A DNA stretch of 64,000 nucleotides from the NCBI GenBank assembly GCA_018241365.1, contig JAFEDX010000211.1, positions 18,052 to 82,051 on the forward strand, written 5' to 3'. The notes beneath the pieces are model-generated. The model was not told the origin of the DNA. It worked only from the letters and a program-made list of their open reading frames with translations, and did no database searches. The DNA is from Pseudomonadota bacterium (GTDB lineage Bacteria > Pseudomonadota > Gammaproteobacteria > Xanthomonadales > Rhodanobacteraceae). Positions 1-12,059 of the stretch are shown here, piece after piece; within the stretch, counting starts at the first letter, position 1; every line of letters starts with the position of its first letter. The position numbers and the translations under genes are program-made.

Positions 1-588
1 CCCGACACCATCACCGGTTCGATCGGCATCTTCGGCCTGTATTTCACGGCCTCCGACGGGTTGTCGAAGCTCGGCATCAACACCGCCGGCGAAGGCACCA
101 CGCCGCTCGCCGGGGCGTTCGATTTCCGCCGCCCGCTCGATCCGACCATGGGTGCGATGATCCAGAGCAGCGTGGACAAGGGCTACCGCGACTTCGTCGG
201 CAACGTCGCCAAGGCGCGCGGCAAGAGTTACGCCGACATCGACGCGATCGCGCAGGGTCGCGTGTGGAGCGGCGAGCAGGCGCTGCAGCGCGGACTGGTC
301 GATCAGCTGGGCGGCCTTGAAGACGCGATCGCCTATGCGGCCAAGGATGCGAAACTCGGCAACAACTACGCGGTGCGTTACATCGAACCGCCCAGCGGCG
401 CGTTCCAGCGGTTGTTCATGGACCTTGGCAACAGCGCGACGGCGCGGATGTTGTCCGCGCTCGGCGTGCACGTACCGTCGTCGTGGCTCGCGGCCCTGCC
501 GCGGGTCGCACCGGAATTGCAGCTGCTGGAGCACGCGCAGCCGGACAAACCGGTCACGTACGCGTATTGCTTCTGCCGGATCCACTGA
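1..588 (+). CDS. sppA: Signal peptide peptidase SppA, 67K type (3' part only)
   Basis: The reading frame is open from base 1, so the start lies outside the window and about 195 C-terminal residues remain. The first residues, PDTITGSIGIFGLYF, match the conserved segment just after the catalytic serine of the second SppA domain; that serine (in an ASGGYW-type motif) is therefore just upstream of the window. SppA is an inner-membrane serine protease with a Ser-Lys dyad that clears leftover signal peptides. A later conserved stretch, IAQGRVWSGEQALQRGLVD, is typical of the S49 family. The C-terminus (ending CFCRIH) is the least family-like part. No gene follows on this strand before the inverted-repeat region. 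Confidence 0.9.
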   Translation, partial: PDTITGSIGIFGLYFTASDGLSKLGINTAGEGTTPLAGAFDFRRPLDPTMGAMIQSSVDKGYRDFVGNVAKARGKSYADIDAIAQGRVWSGEQALQRGLVDQLGGLEDAIAYAAKDAKLGNNYAVRYIEPPSGAFQRLFMDLGNSATARMLSALGVHVPSSWLAALPRVAPELQLLEHAQPDKPVTYAYCFCRIH

Positions 589-677
589 CGCGCGAGCTTG
601 GTCATTCCGACGCAAGCCGGAATCCATCTGCTTCGGCTCTTCGACGTCCGTGTCTGGTTTCGCCATCTCGCCGTAGA

Positions 678-1210
678 GCGGTTTCGCTCGCAAGCGAGCG
701 AGCCCCTTTCTGTTACGGCAGAAAGGGGCGAAAGACCATTGCGCCTGGCACGACGGCCGCAACAACCTCCTGTTGTTTCGGCTTCCCTGCGCGTCTCGCG
801 CCAAGCGGGCCGGCGCGAACTCGGCCATCCATGGCCTCAAACATGCGCGCCTTGCTCCCGCTTGGCGCTGCGATGCTCGGCGTCGTGCGAGGGCGCGGGA
901 AGAGCTTTGCTTCGTTGCCGGTCATCCATGACCTTCGATTCCGCAGTCTGCAGCGGGACAAGCCATGGATGGCTGGGAACAAAGCGACAAACGCGCCGTT
1001 GGCGGTGCCGAGAAGCGCAGCCGAACGGCGGAGCAAGCGCCGCATGTTCGAGCACAAGGAAGTGCGAGTTCGGCGCGGCCGCTGTTCGGCGAGCATCGCA
1101 GGGAAGCCGAACGAACACGACGTTCGTTCGGCCACCGCCACAGGCGCAATGGTCTTTCGCCCCTTTCTGCCGTAACAGAAAGGGGCTCGCTCGCTTGCGA
1201 GCGAAACCGC
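678..1210. repeat. Large inverted-repeat element with perfect 70-bp ends
   Basis: Bases 678-747 and 1141-1210 are perfect reverse complements over 70 bp. Each arm contains two smaller hairpins: a TCGCTCGCAAGCGAGCGA palindrome and a CCCCTTTCTG/CAGAAAGGGG stem with a 6-base loop. The interior (about 750-1140) is also an imperfect inverted repeat: both halves share TTCGGCTTCCCTGCG, a GCGCGAACTCG-like stretch and an AACATGCGCGCCTTGCTCC-like stretch. Overlapping ORFs on both strands end in the same residues, GAMVFRPFLP, because their stops lie in the repeat arms. That argues against coding. It looks like a mobile or dispersed non-coding element sitting between sppA and the clc gene; the hairpins may also end transcription from both sides. 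It fills the whole 589-1216 gap, and I see no gene in it. Confidence 0.85.
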
Positions 1211-1216
1211 TTTGAG

Positions 1217-3025
1217 TCAGTGTGATTGCCCATGCCCGCCAAACACCCGCTCGCGCAGCAGCTCCTCGTCATGGGTATGGGCGAAGGGAGTCAGCAGGTC
1301 GTAGCGGGTGACCACGCCCAGCAATTTGTGGTTGCCGCGGCTGACCACGGGGATGCGGTCGCGCTTTTCCACCGCCATGCGGATGGCCACGCTCTGGCAG
1401 CTTTCTTCCGGGAAGGCCACGACCGGGTCGCCGCTCATGAGATCGGCAAGCCGCGTGGTCCCGGAAGCGTCGCCTTCCAGCCAAGCCCGCAGGCGCTCGC
1501 GATCGACGATCCCGAGCAGGGTATCTGCCGCATCCACCACCGGATAGGCGCGGTACTTCTGCTCGCTGCCGAAATACCGGTCGGCCAGTTCGCGCACCGT
1601 GATGTCGGACGGCACAGTGACGACCTGGACCGTCATCACTTCCTTCACCGACATGTATTCCAGGCGGTTGAGCGTGTACGGACGGAAGATGTTCAGGCCG
1701 CGCCGCGCGATCTTTTCGGTGAGGATGGAGCGCTTCATCAGGAACACGCTGGCGCCATAGGCCGTGGTGCAGGTGATCAGCAGCGCCGGCAGCATGCTGG
1801 CATTGCCGGTCAGTTCCAGCGCGAACATGATCGAGGTGAATGGCATGCGCATGACGGCAGCCAGCATCGCGCCCATGCCGAGCAGCGGCCACAGCAACGG
1901 ATACGGCCCGGGGAAAAACATCGCTTCCAGCCCGCCCAGTCCCGCGCCCAGCGCCAGCAGCGGCGCCAGCGTGCCGCCGGAAGTGCCTGAACTCAGGTAC
2001 ACGATCCAGATCACTGCCTTGACGAGCATGAAGGTGACGATCGCAGCGCCGACGATCTTGCCGGTCAGAAGCTGGTAGATGACGTCGTAGCCAACCCCCA
2101 GCGTCTGTGGATCGATGACGCCGCCGATGCCGACCACCAGCGCGCCGAGCGCCGGCCACCACATCCAGTGGATCGGCAGCTTGTGGTAGCCGTCCTCGAC
2201 CTTGTACACGAGGAACGTCACCGCCGTCGCCAGCAGCCCGGCCATGAGCCCGCTGACCGCGGCCATGCCGAACTCCGCGATGTGCAGGTGGAATTGCACG
2301 GTGATGGGAAACAGCGGTCCCGGGCCGATCAGGAACGGCCGCAGCACCGCCGCCACGACGCAGGCGATCGCAACCGGAATGGTGCTGCGCGGACGCATCT
2401 CGAACAGCAGCATTTCCACGCCCACCAGCGTGGCCGCGATCGGCGTGGCAAAAGTCGCGGACATGCCGGCGCAGGCGCCAGCCACCAGCAGCGTGCGCCG
2501 CTCGATCGAGGTGAGCGAGAACACCTGCCCGATCAGCGAGCCGACCGCGCCGCCCGTCATGATGATCGGACCCTCGGCGCCGAATGGCCCGCCGGTGCCG
2601 ATCGCGATGGCCGACGAGATCGGCTTCAGGATGGCGACCTTGGCCATCATCTTGCTGCGCCGGAACAGGATGGCTTCCAGCGCCTCGGGAATGCCGTGGC
2701 CGCGGATGCGCTCGGTGCCATAGCGCGCCATGAAGCCGACGAGGACGCCGCCGACCACGGGCGCCAGGATGATCACCCACCACGGTGCGTGCAGGTCGGC
2801 CGGCTGGACGAAATCGAAATTCCATTCCCCGGCAAAGGCCAGGTGCGTCACCAGCCCGATCAGCCGGTACAACACCCACGCGATGACGGCTGCCGCACCA
2901 CCGATGAACAAGGCGATGAAGGACAGCTTGAGGATGCTGATGCTGGGCCGGAAGTCGCCCTCGTACAGGGTGTCGCGCTTCCACTTTTCGTAGATGCGGA
3001 ACAGCAATCGAACCGGTGCGATCAT
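1217..3025 (-). CDS. CLC-family chloride channel/antiporter with two CBS domains
   Basis: An integral membrane protein of about 602 residues with the CLC fold followed by a C-terminal pair of CBS domains (about residues 450-595). CLC signatures are visible: [11 protein letters not shown] (in place of the usual GSGIP), [17 protein letters not shown] carrying the gating glutamate, and [17 protein letters not shown]. The glutamate that lines the inner proton path of CLC-ec1 (E203) aligns with a methionine (sequence VEMLLFEM), so Cl-/H+ exchange is uncertain and channel-like behaviour is possible. CBS pairs usually bind adenine nucleotides. I chose the ATG at 3025; a TTG at 3046 would add seven residues, and neither has a strong ribosome-binding site. 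The gene is divergent from acnA. Confidence 0.88.
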   Translation of the reverse strand: MIAPVRLLFRIYEKWKRDTLYEGDFRPSISILKLSFIALFIGGAAAVIAWVLYRLIGLVTHLAFAGEWNFDFVQPADLHAPWWVIILAPVVGGVLVGFMARYGTERIRGHGIPEALEAILFRRSKMMAKVAILKPISSAIAIGTGGPFGAEGPIIMTGGAVGSLIGQVFSLTSIERRTLLVAGACAGMSATFATPIAATLVGVEMLLFEMRPRSTIPVAIACVVAAVLRPFLIGPGPLFPITVQFHLHIAEFGMAAVSGLMAGLLATAVTFLVYKVEDGYHKLPIHWMWWPALGALVVGIGGVIDPQTLGVGYDVIYQLLTGKIVGAAIVTFMLVKAVIWIVYLSSGTSGGTLAPLLALGAGLGGLEAMFFPGPYPLLWPLLGMGAMLAAVMRMPFTSIMFALELTGNASMLPALLITCTTAYGASVFLMKRSILTEKIARRGLNIFRPYTLNRLEYMSVKEVMTVQVVTVPSDITVRELADRYFGSEQKYRAYPVVDAADTLLGIVDRERLRAWLEGDASGTTRLADLMSGDPVVAFPEESCQSVAIRMAVEKRDRIPVVSRGNHKLLGVVTRYDLLTPFAHTHDEELLRERVFGGHGQSH

Positions 3026-3276
3026 GGGTGTCGTGCTCGCCGCCAAGATGGGTCAGACCCGCACGCCATCCCGCATGGCCGCCGACGCAATCGCCTGCGT
3101 GCGCAACTTCGGGCATTCGCAACGCTGTCCGCGCGACTCTAGCAGCGGCCACCGTCAAGGTCGTGTCGACGAGCCCGCGCGGGCAGTGTGCCGGCATTTG
3201 CGCGATAATAAGCGGTCAATCCGATGCCATCTGCGCGCGACGCGGCGGCCTGCCGCGTGGCCACAAGGAGAATGCC

Positions 3277-6027
<2,751 letters not shown>

Positions 6028-6034
6028 GCGCGGC

Positions 6035-6061
6035 GGGTCCTCTCCTTGCGGGAGAGGACCC
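6035..6061. terminator. Shared hairpin between convergent acnA and TPR gene
   Basis: An 11-bp perfect stem (GGGTCCTCTCC / GGAGAGGACCC) closes a 5-base loop. It lies 7 bases after the acnA stop and 14 bases from the end of the convergent gene. Neither side has a clear T-run, so it may act as a weak bidirectional terminator or an mRNA end-stabiliser. Confidence 0.55.
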
Positions 6062-6074
6062 AATCCCGCAAACG

Positions 6075-7922
6075 TCAATGCAGCGATACGGTGGCCGCGG
6101 AGCTGGATACCGCTGACGTGGGAGGCACGGGCTTGGAAACCGTGTCATAACGCTGCACCAGCGCCGCAAAGCCCGGCTTGCCGCGCAATGACACGAACAG
6201 CGGATTGACGCTGAGGTCGCTGCAATTCACGGGCTGCGCGGCGCACGTGGCCGGCAACAATTCCAATGCCGTGCCGTCCTCGCGCAATGCGAGATACAAC
6301 TGGATCACGTCGATCATCGAACCCGGATCCAGATCCGGACGCTTGCGCAACGCATCCACCGCGTCCAATGCCTGCCGGTGCAACGCGGAATCCTGGGCCG
6401 CGCGATAGGTCAGGCGTTCCGCGGCAACCATCGCCCGCGACAGGTCCGTGTCGGGTTGCGCGAGATCGAACGCCTGCACCGCTTCGCCGGGTTGCCCGAG
6501 CAACGTGTGGATTTCCGCCAGCATCAGCACGTTGTCCGGACTGTGCGGCGCCAGCTTGACGAGTGCCTGCGCTGGCGCCAGGGCCTGCGTGTACGCGCCC
6601 AGGTCCAGCTCGGTTGCAGCAAGATCGTTCTGCGCAGTGGCGTTGTCGGGATCCAGCTCTACCGCTTCCTGAACCTGAGCGAGACTCGGCTCCAGCGGCA
6701 ACAGGTTGCTCAAATCCACGTGCGCGAACGCATTGCTGGGATCCAGCGCCAGCGCGCGTTCGAAGCCGGCCCGGGCCTCGGCCAGCTTGCCCTCCGAGGC
6801 ATCGGCGTTCGCCAGTGCCAGCAGTGCCTCGACGTTGTCCGGATCCTCCGCCAGCGCCTGGTGTGCTTCCGCACGCGCCTTCGGCAGGATGTCCTTCATC
6901 GGCAACGTGGAAAACTCGGTCAAGCCAAGCAGCGCCCCGGCCAGTCCCGCGTGCGCGTCCGGGTAGTCCGGCGCGATCGCGATGGCCTGGTCGAACAATC
7001 CGCGCGCCTGTTCGATCGGCTTGGCGGTTTGTGCGGTCTGGATCAGCGCACGCGCCCGCAGCACCAGGTCATGGGCCCGCGGATCGACCTTGCGGGCAGA
7101 ACGCACGGAAGCGAACTTCACCCGCAACGCGGCGGCGATATCCTCGGAAATCCTGTCCTGGACCTGGAACACGTTGGCCAGTGAATCGTCGTAGTGATCC
7201 GACCACATCTGGAAGCCGGTGCGCGCATTGACCAGTTCCACGATCACCCGTATCTGGTCGCCCTGGCGCAGGATCTTGCCGGTCAACACGTTCGCGACAT
7301 CCAGCGCCCTCGCGATGCCGGCAATACCCAGCTTGCTGTCCCGGAAGCGGGATGCGGTATCCCACGCGATCACCTTGATGCCCACGTTCCGGCCCAGCAC
7401 GTTGGTCAGTTCCTCGGTGATGCCGTCGCTGAAGTACTGCTGCCCGGGATCGCCGCCGAGGTTGCCGAAGGGCAGTACCACCAGCGTGTCCTCGGGTGGG
7501 CTGAACGCGGCAGATGCCGGGCGCATTCCAGTGGACACGGCAACGGCGCCCCCGGTACCCGCGCCACGGCGCACGAAATAACCCGACGCCAGCAGTGCCA
7601 CGGCAACGACGAGTACGCCGATGATCGCGAAATCAAGCTTGCGCGCATTGGAGTAGCGGATCGGCGCATCCGCAGCGATCTCGGCATCGCGCCGGAAGCC
7701 CTGCGGCGTGAATTCGTAAAACCACGCCCATGCGACCCAGAACGGGAAGCCGATCACGCAGGCAACCAGGAACCAGCGCGTCGCGTAATCCGGCAACCCG
7801 AGCGCCGGACTCAGTTGCGAGACGCCCTGCGACAACGCCCAGACCGCGCCGGCGTACAACACCGCGGCGCGCAGCACGTTGCGGCGTTTCAGTTCACGGA
7901 AGAAGGCGCGATGGGTTGCCAC
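6075..7922 (-). CDS. Membrane-anchored TPR protein with FlgO/adenylate-cyclase-like N-terminal domain
   Basis: A protein of 615 residues. The N-terminus (FFRELKRRNVLRAAVLYAGAVW) leads into two closely spaced membrane segments (about 17-36 and 49-67); a further single membrane helix lies near residues 96-113. A periplasmic-type domain follows with the motif VLPFGNLGGDPGQQYFSDGITEELTNVL, seen in proteins annotated as TPR/adenylate-cyclase-like. The last 300 residues are TPR repeats (for example DNVEALLALANADASEGKLAEARAGFERALALDPS). It is probably a scaffold or sensor, and no substrate can be inferred. The start is a GTG without a good ribosome-binding site. Confidence 0.75.
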   Translation of the reverse strand: MATHRAFFRELKRRNVLRAAVLYAGAVWALSQGVSQLSPALGLPDYATRWFLVACVIGFPFWVAWAWFYEFTPQGFRRDAEIAADAPIRYSNARKLDFAIIGVLVVAVALLASGYFVRRGAGTGGAVAVSTGMRPASAAFSPPEDTLVVLPFGNLGGDPGQQYFSDGITEELTNVLGRNVGIKVIAWDTASRFRDSKLGIAGIARALDVANVLTGKILRQGDQIRVIVELVNARTGFQMWSDHYDDSLANVFQVQDRISEDIAAALRVKFASVRSARKVDPRAHDLVLRARALIQTAQTAKPIEQARGLFDQAIAIAPDYPDAHAGLAGALLGLTEFSTLPMKDILPKARAEAHQALAEDPDNVEALLALANADASEGKLAEARAGFERALALDPSNAFAHVDLSNLLPLEPSLAQVQEAVELDPDNATAQNDLAATELDLGAYTQALAPAQALVKLAPHSPDNVLMLAEIHTLLGQPGEAVQAFDLAQPDTDLSRAMVAAERLTYRAAQDSALHRQALDAVDALRKRPDLDPGSMIDVIQLYLALREDGTALELLPATCAAQPVNCSDLSVNPLFVSLRGKPGFAALVQRYDTVSKPVPPTSAVSSSAATVSLH

Positions 7923-8056
7923 TCAGGGTGAGGTTCCCGCCGGCAACAGGCCGGCTTCCGGACGCGCGGAGTGTCGGCCTTTGCCTCACGCGGCGCAAGT
8001 GTGGCGGCTCGCGGTTCCGCCGATGTCCTGCCGGATGGCCTGTGTGCCCGCAGCCT

Positions 8057-8533
8057 TCAACGCGACCACGTCGCGTTGTAGCAGACCCACTTGCCGCCAT
8101 CGCGCCGCCACGCCGTGGTCATCGCATAGATCGACGACCGGTCGGGCAACAGGTCGCCCGGCTTGCCGCCGGTCAGCACCAGGTTGAATTTCGCGACGAT
8201 GCGATCGCCCTTTCGCTCGAACGTGATCGGCCCGATCAGCACGCCGGTCTTGTCCTGGCGCAATGCGCGCACCGCCAGCAATTGGTGCAGGCCGCGCTGG
8301 TCGAGGTCGCCATCGTTGCCGGTGAAATCGTCGCTGACGACCGCGAGTACCCCGGACACATCGTTGGTACGTGCCGCCGAAGCGGCCGACGTGATCGCGT
8401 CGCGAATCTGTTGCTCGGCTGGCGTGCGGTGGCAAGCCACCAACGCGGACACCGCAAGCATCAGGCAGGCGATGCCGAAACCGCGCTGCACACCTGCGCG
8501 CAAGACCCGCATGAACTTTCCAGCCCCGGCCAT
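8057..8533 (-). CDS. Predicted lipoprotein, NTF2-like fold possible
   Basis: A protein of 158 residues. It has a short basic N-terminus, a hydrophobic stretch and a lipobox (SALVAC), so it should be exported and lipidated at that cysteine. The mature part (TPAEQQIRDAITSAASAARTND, DFTGNDGDLDQRGLHQLL, then a beta-rich region ending WVCYNATWSR) resembles small NTF2/SnoaL-like domains, but I do not recognise the family with certainty. The start at 8533 is backed by GAGGGG at good spacing; a longer frame begins at 8557. It is transcribed away from fadD and lies upstream of the TPR gene on the same strand (134-base gap). Confidence 0.65.
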   Translation of the reverse strand: MAGAGKFMRVLRAGVQRGFGIACLMLAVSALVACHRTPAEQQIRDAITSAASAARTNDVSGVLAVVSDDFTGNDGDLDQRGLHQLLAVRALRQDKTGVLIGPITFERKGDRIVAKFNLVLTGGKPGDLLPDRSSIYAMTTAWRRDGGKWVCYNATWSR

Positions 8534-8639
8534 GCCATCCCCTCGCGATTGCCGCAATGCAGCTTGCCGCCTTCGCGCCTATCGTGCTCCAATGCCTTGA
8601 ATCAGTGCAACCGGCACTTCCCGACAGGAGGGAACACGC

Positions 8640-10328
8640 ATGGCCGATCCACGCCCATGGTTGGCGCATTATCCGCCCGGCGTCCCCGCCGCCATCGACG
8701 CCGGCAAGTTCGCCTCGATCGTGGCGATGTTCGAACGGTCCTGCGCGCAGCATCCGCAACGTCCCGCGTATTCCAGCTTCGGCAAGGTGCTGAGCTGGGC
8801 GGATCTGGATCGGCAGAGCGCGGCGTTCGCGGCGTTCCTCGCCGGCGAATGGAAGCTCGGCAAGGGCGACCGGCTCGCGATCATGCTTCCCAACCTGCTG
8901 CAGTATCCGATCGCGCTGTTCGGCGCGTTGCGCGCCGGGTTGACGGTGGTCAACGTCAACCCGTTGTACACCGCGCGCGAGCTGCAGCACCAGCTCGAGG
9001 ATTCCGGCGCGAGGACCATCGTGGTGCTGGAAAATTTCGCGGCGACGCTGCAGGAATCGCTCGGCAAGACCCGGGTCGAACACGTGATCGTCACCTCGAT
9101 CGGCGACCAGCTGGGTTTCCCGAAAGGGCCGCTGATCAGCTTCGCGGTGAAGCACATCAAAAAGATGGTGCCGACCTGGTCACTGCCCGGGCACCTGCGT
9201 TTCGGCGACGTGCTGCGCCGCGGCACCGGCATGCCGGCGCCGAAAGTCCAGCTCGGCCACGGCGACACCGCCTTCCTGCAATACACCGGCGGCACCACCG
9301 GCGTCGCCAAGGGCGCCATGCTGAGCCATGGCAACATGGTCACCAACACGCTGCAACTGGCGGCGTGGGTGGGCGACCTGTTCACGCAGGGCGAGGAACA
9401 CATCATCACCGCGCTGCCGCTGTACCACATCTTCTCGTTGACGGTAAACGCCATCCTGATGGCGTACTTCGGCGGCGAAAACGTGCTGATCACCAACCCG
9501 CGCGACATCCCGGCCTTCATCAAGACGTTGAAGAAGTCACGCTGGACCGCGATCACCGGCGTCAACACCCTGTACAACGCCCTGCTCAACCATCCGGATT
9601 TCGGTTCGGTCGACTGCTCGCAGGTGAAGTTTGCGCTGGCGGGTGGCATGGCGGTGCAACGCGCCGTGGCGGAACGCTGGAAGCAGGCTACCGGCATCCC
9701 GCTGATCGAGGGCTACGGACTTACCGAAACCTCGCCCGTCGTGACCGCCAACCCGCTCGACATCAAGGACTACACCGGCTCGATCGGCATGCCGCTGCCA
9801 TCCACCGACGTGGCGCTGCGCGACGATGATGGCCGTGACGTGGCCCCCGGCGAATCCGGCGAACTGTGCGTGCGCGGACCGCAAGTGATGCAGGGCTACT
9901 GGAACCGGCCCGAGGAGACCGCCAAGGTGCTGGATGCCGGCGGTTGGCTGCGCACCGGCGACATCGCCCGGATGGATGACCATGGGATGCTGTACATCGT
10001 CGATCGCAAGAAGGACATGATCCTGGTCTCGGGCTTCAACGTGTACCCCAACGAGATCGAGGACGTGGTTGCACAGCACCCCGGCGTGCTCGAGGTTGCC
10101 GCAATCGGCGTACCGGACGAACATTCCGGTGAAGTGGTGAAACTGTTTGTTGTGAAGAAGGATCCGGCGCTTACCGAGGATGCACTGAAGCGGTACTGCC
10201 ACGACGAACTCACCGGCTACAAGCGCCCGAAATACATCGAATTCCGCAGCGAACTGCCCAAGAGCAACGTCGGCAAGATCCTGCGTCGTGCATTGCGCGA
10301 CGAGGAAAAACAACGTGCCACGCATTGA
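8640..10328 (+). CDS. fadD: Long-chain-fatty-acid-CoA ligase
   Basis: A 562-residue member of the ANL superfamily. It activates long-chain fatty acids with ATP and CoA as they enter the cell, the first step of beta-oxidation. The AMP-binding P-loop QYTGGTTGVAKGAMLSH lies near residues 213-230, followed by EGYGLTETSPVV, then WLRTGDIARMDDHG and the C-terminal DRKKDMILVSGFNVYPNEIE hinge motif. Length matches E. coli FadD (561). The start ATG has a strong AGGAGG about 10 bases upstream. It overlaps the downstream cupin gene by 14 bases, which suggests co-translation. Confidence 0.93.
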   Translation: MADPRPWLAHYPPGVPAAIDAGKFASIVAMFERSCAQHPQRPAYSSFGKVLSWADLDRQSAAFAAFLAGEWKLGKGDRLAIMLPNLLQYPIALFGALRAGLTVVNVNPLYTARELQHQLEDSGARTIVVLENFAATLQESLGKTRVEHVIVTSIGDQLGFPKGPLISFAVKHIKKMVPTWSLPGHLRFGDVLRRGTGMPAPKVQLGHGDTAFLQYTGGTTGVAKGAMLSHGNMVTNTLQLAAWVGDLFTQGEEHIITALPLYHIFSLTVNAILMAYFGGENVLITNPRDIPAFIKTLKKSRWTAITGVNTLYNALLNHPDFGSVDCSQVKFALAGGMAVQRAVAERWKQATGIPLIEGYGLTETSPVVTANPLDIKDYTGSIGMPLPSTDVALRDDDGRDVAPGESGELCVRGPQVMQGYWNRPEETAKVLDAGGWLRTGDIARMDDHGMLYIVDRKKDMILVSGFNVYPNEIEDVVAQHPGVLEVAAIGVPDEHSGEVVKLFVVKKDPALTEDALKRYCHDELTGYKRPKYIEFRSELPKSNVGKILRRALRDEEKQRATH

Positions 10329-10785
10329 CATCGAAGCGCTGCCACGCCGTACCGGCTGCGGCTACCCGCCGCCGTTCGACCAGCCTTGCCGCGGCCGCGC
10401 ACGGCGCAGGCTCGGCGATGCCGGCGGCCTCACCGATTTCGGTGTGAATCTCCTGGAGTTGCAACCTGGCGCGTGGTCCAGCCAGCGCCATTGGCACTCG
10501 GCGGAAGACGAGTTCGTGTGGGTGCTGGAAGGCGCAGTCACCTTGATCGACGATCAGGGCGAACACGTGATGCACGCGGGCGACTGCGCCGCATTCGCCA
10601 GGGGCGACGGCAATGGGCACCACCTGGTGAATCGCTCGAACGCCGTCGTGCGCTGCCTCGAAGTCGGATCGCGCAAGCCCGACGAAGACGCCAGCGATTA
10701 CCCGGACGTGGACCTGCGCATCGGCCCGGGGGGCAACGCCGGTTATGCACACAAGGACGGAACGCCGTATCCATCCAAGGGCTGA
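10315..10785 (+). CDS. Cupin-domain protein coupled to fadD
   Basis: A 156-residue single-domain cupin. The first cupin motif is visible as HWHSAEDEFVWVLEGAVTLID and the second as MHAGDCAAFARGDGNGHHLVN, so two or three histidines and a glutamate can bind a metal. The GTG start at 10315 lies inside the end of fadD and follows GAGGAAA; the frame itself is open a little further upstream. The tight overlap suggests a related role, perhaps binding a small ligand of acyl metabolism, but no substrate is evident. It is commonly annotated only as cupin-domain protein. Confidence 0.8.
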   Translation: MPRIDIEALPRRTGCGYPPPFDQPCRGRARRRLGDAGGLTDFGVNLLELQPGAWSSQRHWHSAEDEFVWVLEGAVTLIDDQGEHVMHAGDCAAFARGDGNGHHLVNRSNAVVRCLEVGSRKPDEDASDYPDVDLRIGPGGNAGYAHKDGTPYPSKG

Positions 10786-10901
10786 ATCTTCGCCCAATGC
10801 CGGCTAAACGGCGGGCAACCGGCAGCGCCGCAACCGTCAACAACGGCAATAGCATCGCGTTCTAACGGTTAGGCCATTGTGGCCGATCAGGAGAAACCAC
10901 C

Positions 10902-11990
10902 GTGAAACGCATTGCGACAACGTTGCTGGTTGCAAGTCTCATGGCTACGCCGATGCTGGTGCTGCCGCCGGCTGCCTAGGCCGGGGTGAGCATCGGCATC
11001 GGCGTCTCGGTCGGCATCCCGCCGCCGGTGCTGCCGGTGTACGCACAACCCATCATCCCCGGCCCGGGTTACATCTGGACACCCGGGTACTGGGCGTGGG
11101 ATCCCGGTTATGGCGGCTACTACTGGGTACCCGGCACCTGGGTGATGCCGCCGCAGGTCGGCCTGCTGTGGACTCCGGGCTGGTGGGGCTGGTCGGCAGG
11201 CTATTACCGCTGGAACCCCGGCTACTGGGGCGCACGCGTCGGCTTCTATGGCGGCGTCAACTACGGCTATGGCTATTTCGGCACCGGTTATGCGGGCGGT
11301 TACTGGCGCGGCAACGACTTCTTCTACAACCGCGCGGTGAACAACATCAATGTCACCAACATCCGCAACGTGTACGTCAACAAGACCGTGATCAACAACG
11401 TCAATGTCAACCGCGTCAGCTACAACGGCGGGCGCGGCGGTCTCACGGTGCAACCGAGCGCCGCACAACGCACCATCGCCAACGAGCGCCGCTGGTCTCC
11501 CACGACGATGCAGACGCAGCAACGTGACACGGCCATGCGCAATCCGGCGCAACGCTTCACATCCAACCAGGGCCGCCCCGCGGTGTTTGCGACACAACGT
11601 GCGGGGCGGCTGGATGGCCCGCACACGGTGCGCGCACCGGGGGCACCGAACAACCGCATGGTTGCCGCCCCGGAGCGTGCGCGCGAAGCCATGTCTGCGC
11701 CCAATCGTCGTGGCGGCATGGTCGAGGCGCCGCGCGACCGCGCGCAACCCGCAATGCGGTCCGCGCAGCCGCGCCATGGCGAACGCATGACGCAGCCGGG
11801 TGAGCGCGGTTACGCGGAAGCACAGCCGCCACGCCAGCGCGAAGCGGGGGCGTACGCGCCGCGCCAACGCGAAGCCAACGCCTACGCTCCCCGCAATGAA
11901 GGTCCGCGCGCGCGCCCGGCACCGGCCCGCGAAGCGCACGCCAGCCATCCACGCGAGCAAAGGAAACCCGACAACAACGGCCATCGTTGA
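10902..11990 (+). pseudogene. YXWGXW-repeat secreted protein interrupted by an amber codon after its signal peptide
   Basis: The frame opens with a GTG at 10902 behind AGGAG and encodes a textbook signal peptide (VKRIATTLLVASLMATPMLV, then LPPAA). A TAG codon at 10977-10979 (codon 26) then stops it. The same frame continues for 334 residues: a WTPGYWAW / WVPGTWV / WTPGWWGW aromatic repeat region, then an Asn-rich INNVNVN stretch, and a basic Arg/Pro/Ala-rich tail. A single C-to-T change (CAG to TAG) right at the signal-peptide junction is the simplest explanation. Internal starts such as the GTG at 10986 would make a protein without an export signal. A sequencing error or amber suppression cannot be excluded. 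Confidence 0.8.
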
Positions 11991-12016
11991 ATGACCGGGT
12001 GAGGACACAGAAAAAA

Positions 12017-12038
12017 GGGGCGGCCCGCAGGCCGCCCC
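12017..12038. terminator. Bidirectional intrinsic terminator
   Basis: A 9-bp perfect GC-rich stem (GGGGCGGCC / GGCCGCCCC) with loop CGCA. It is preceded by six A and followed by GTTCTTTT, so it can terminate both the YXWGXW gene (plus) and the PilZ gene (minus). Confidence 0.85.
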
Positions 12039-12059
12039 GTTCTTTTCCGATACCCGCGC

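Noticed and set aside
483..1215. Several ORFs of 86-230 codons on both strands between sppA and the CLC gene
   Set aside because: They lie in an inverted repeat, share the same end peptide by symmetry and have no protein-like conservation that I can see.
1269..3197. Minus-strand ORF of 642 codons overlapping the CLC gene in another frame
   Set aside because: Arg/His/Gly-rich, no helices; the CLC frame has clear family motifs.
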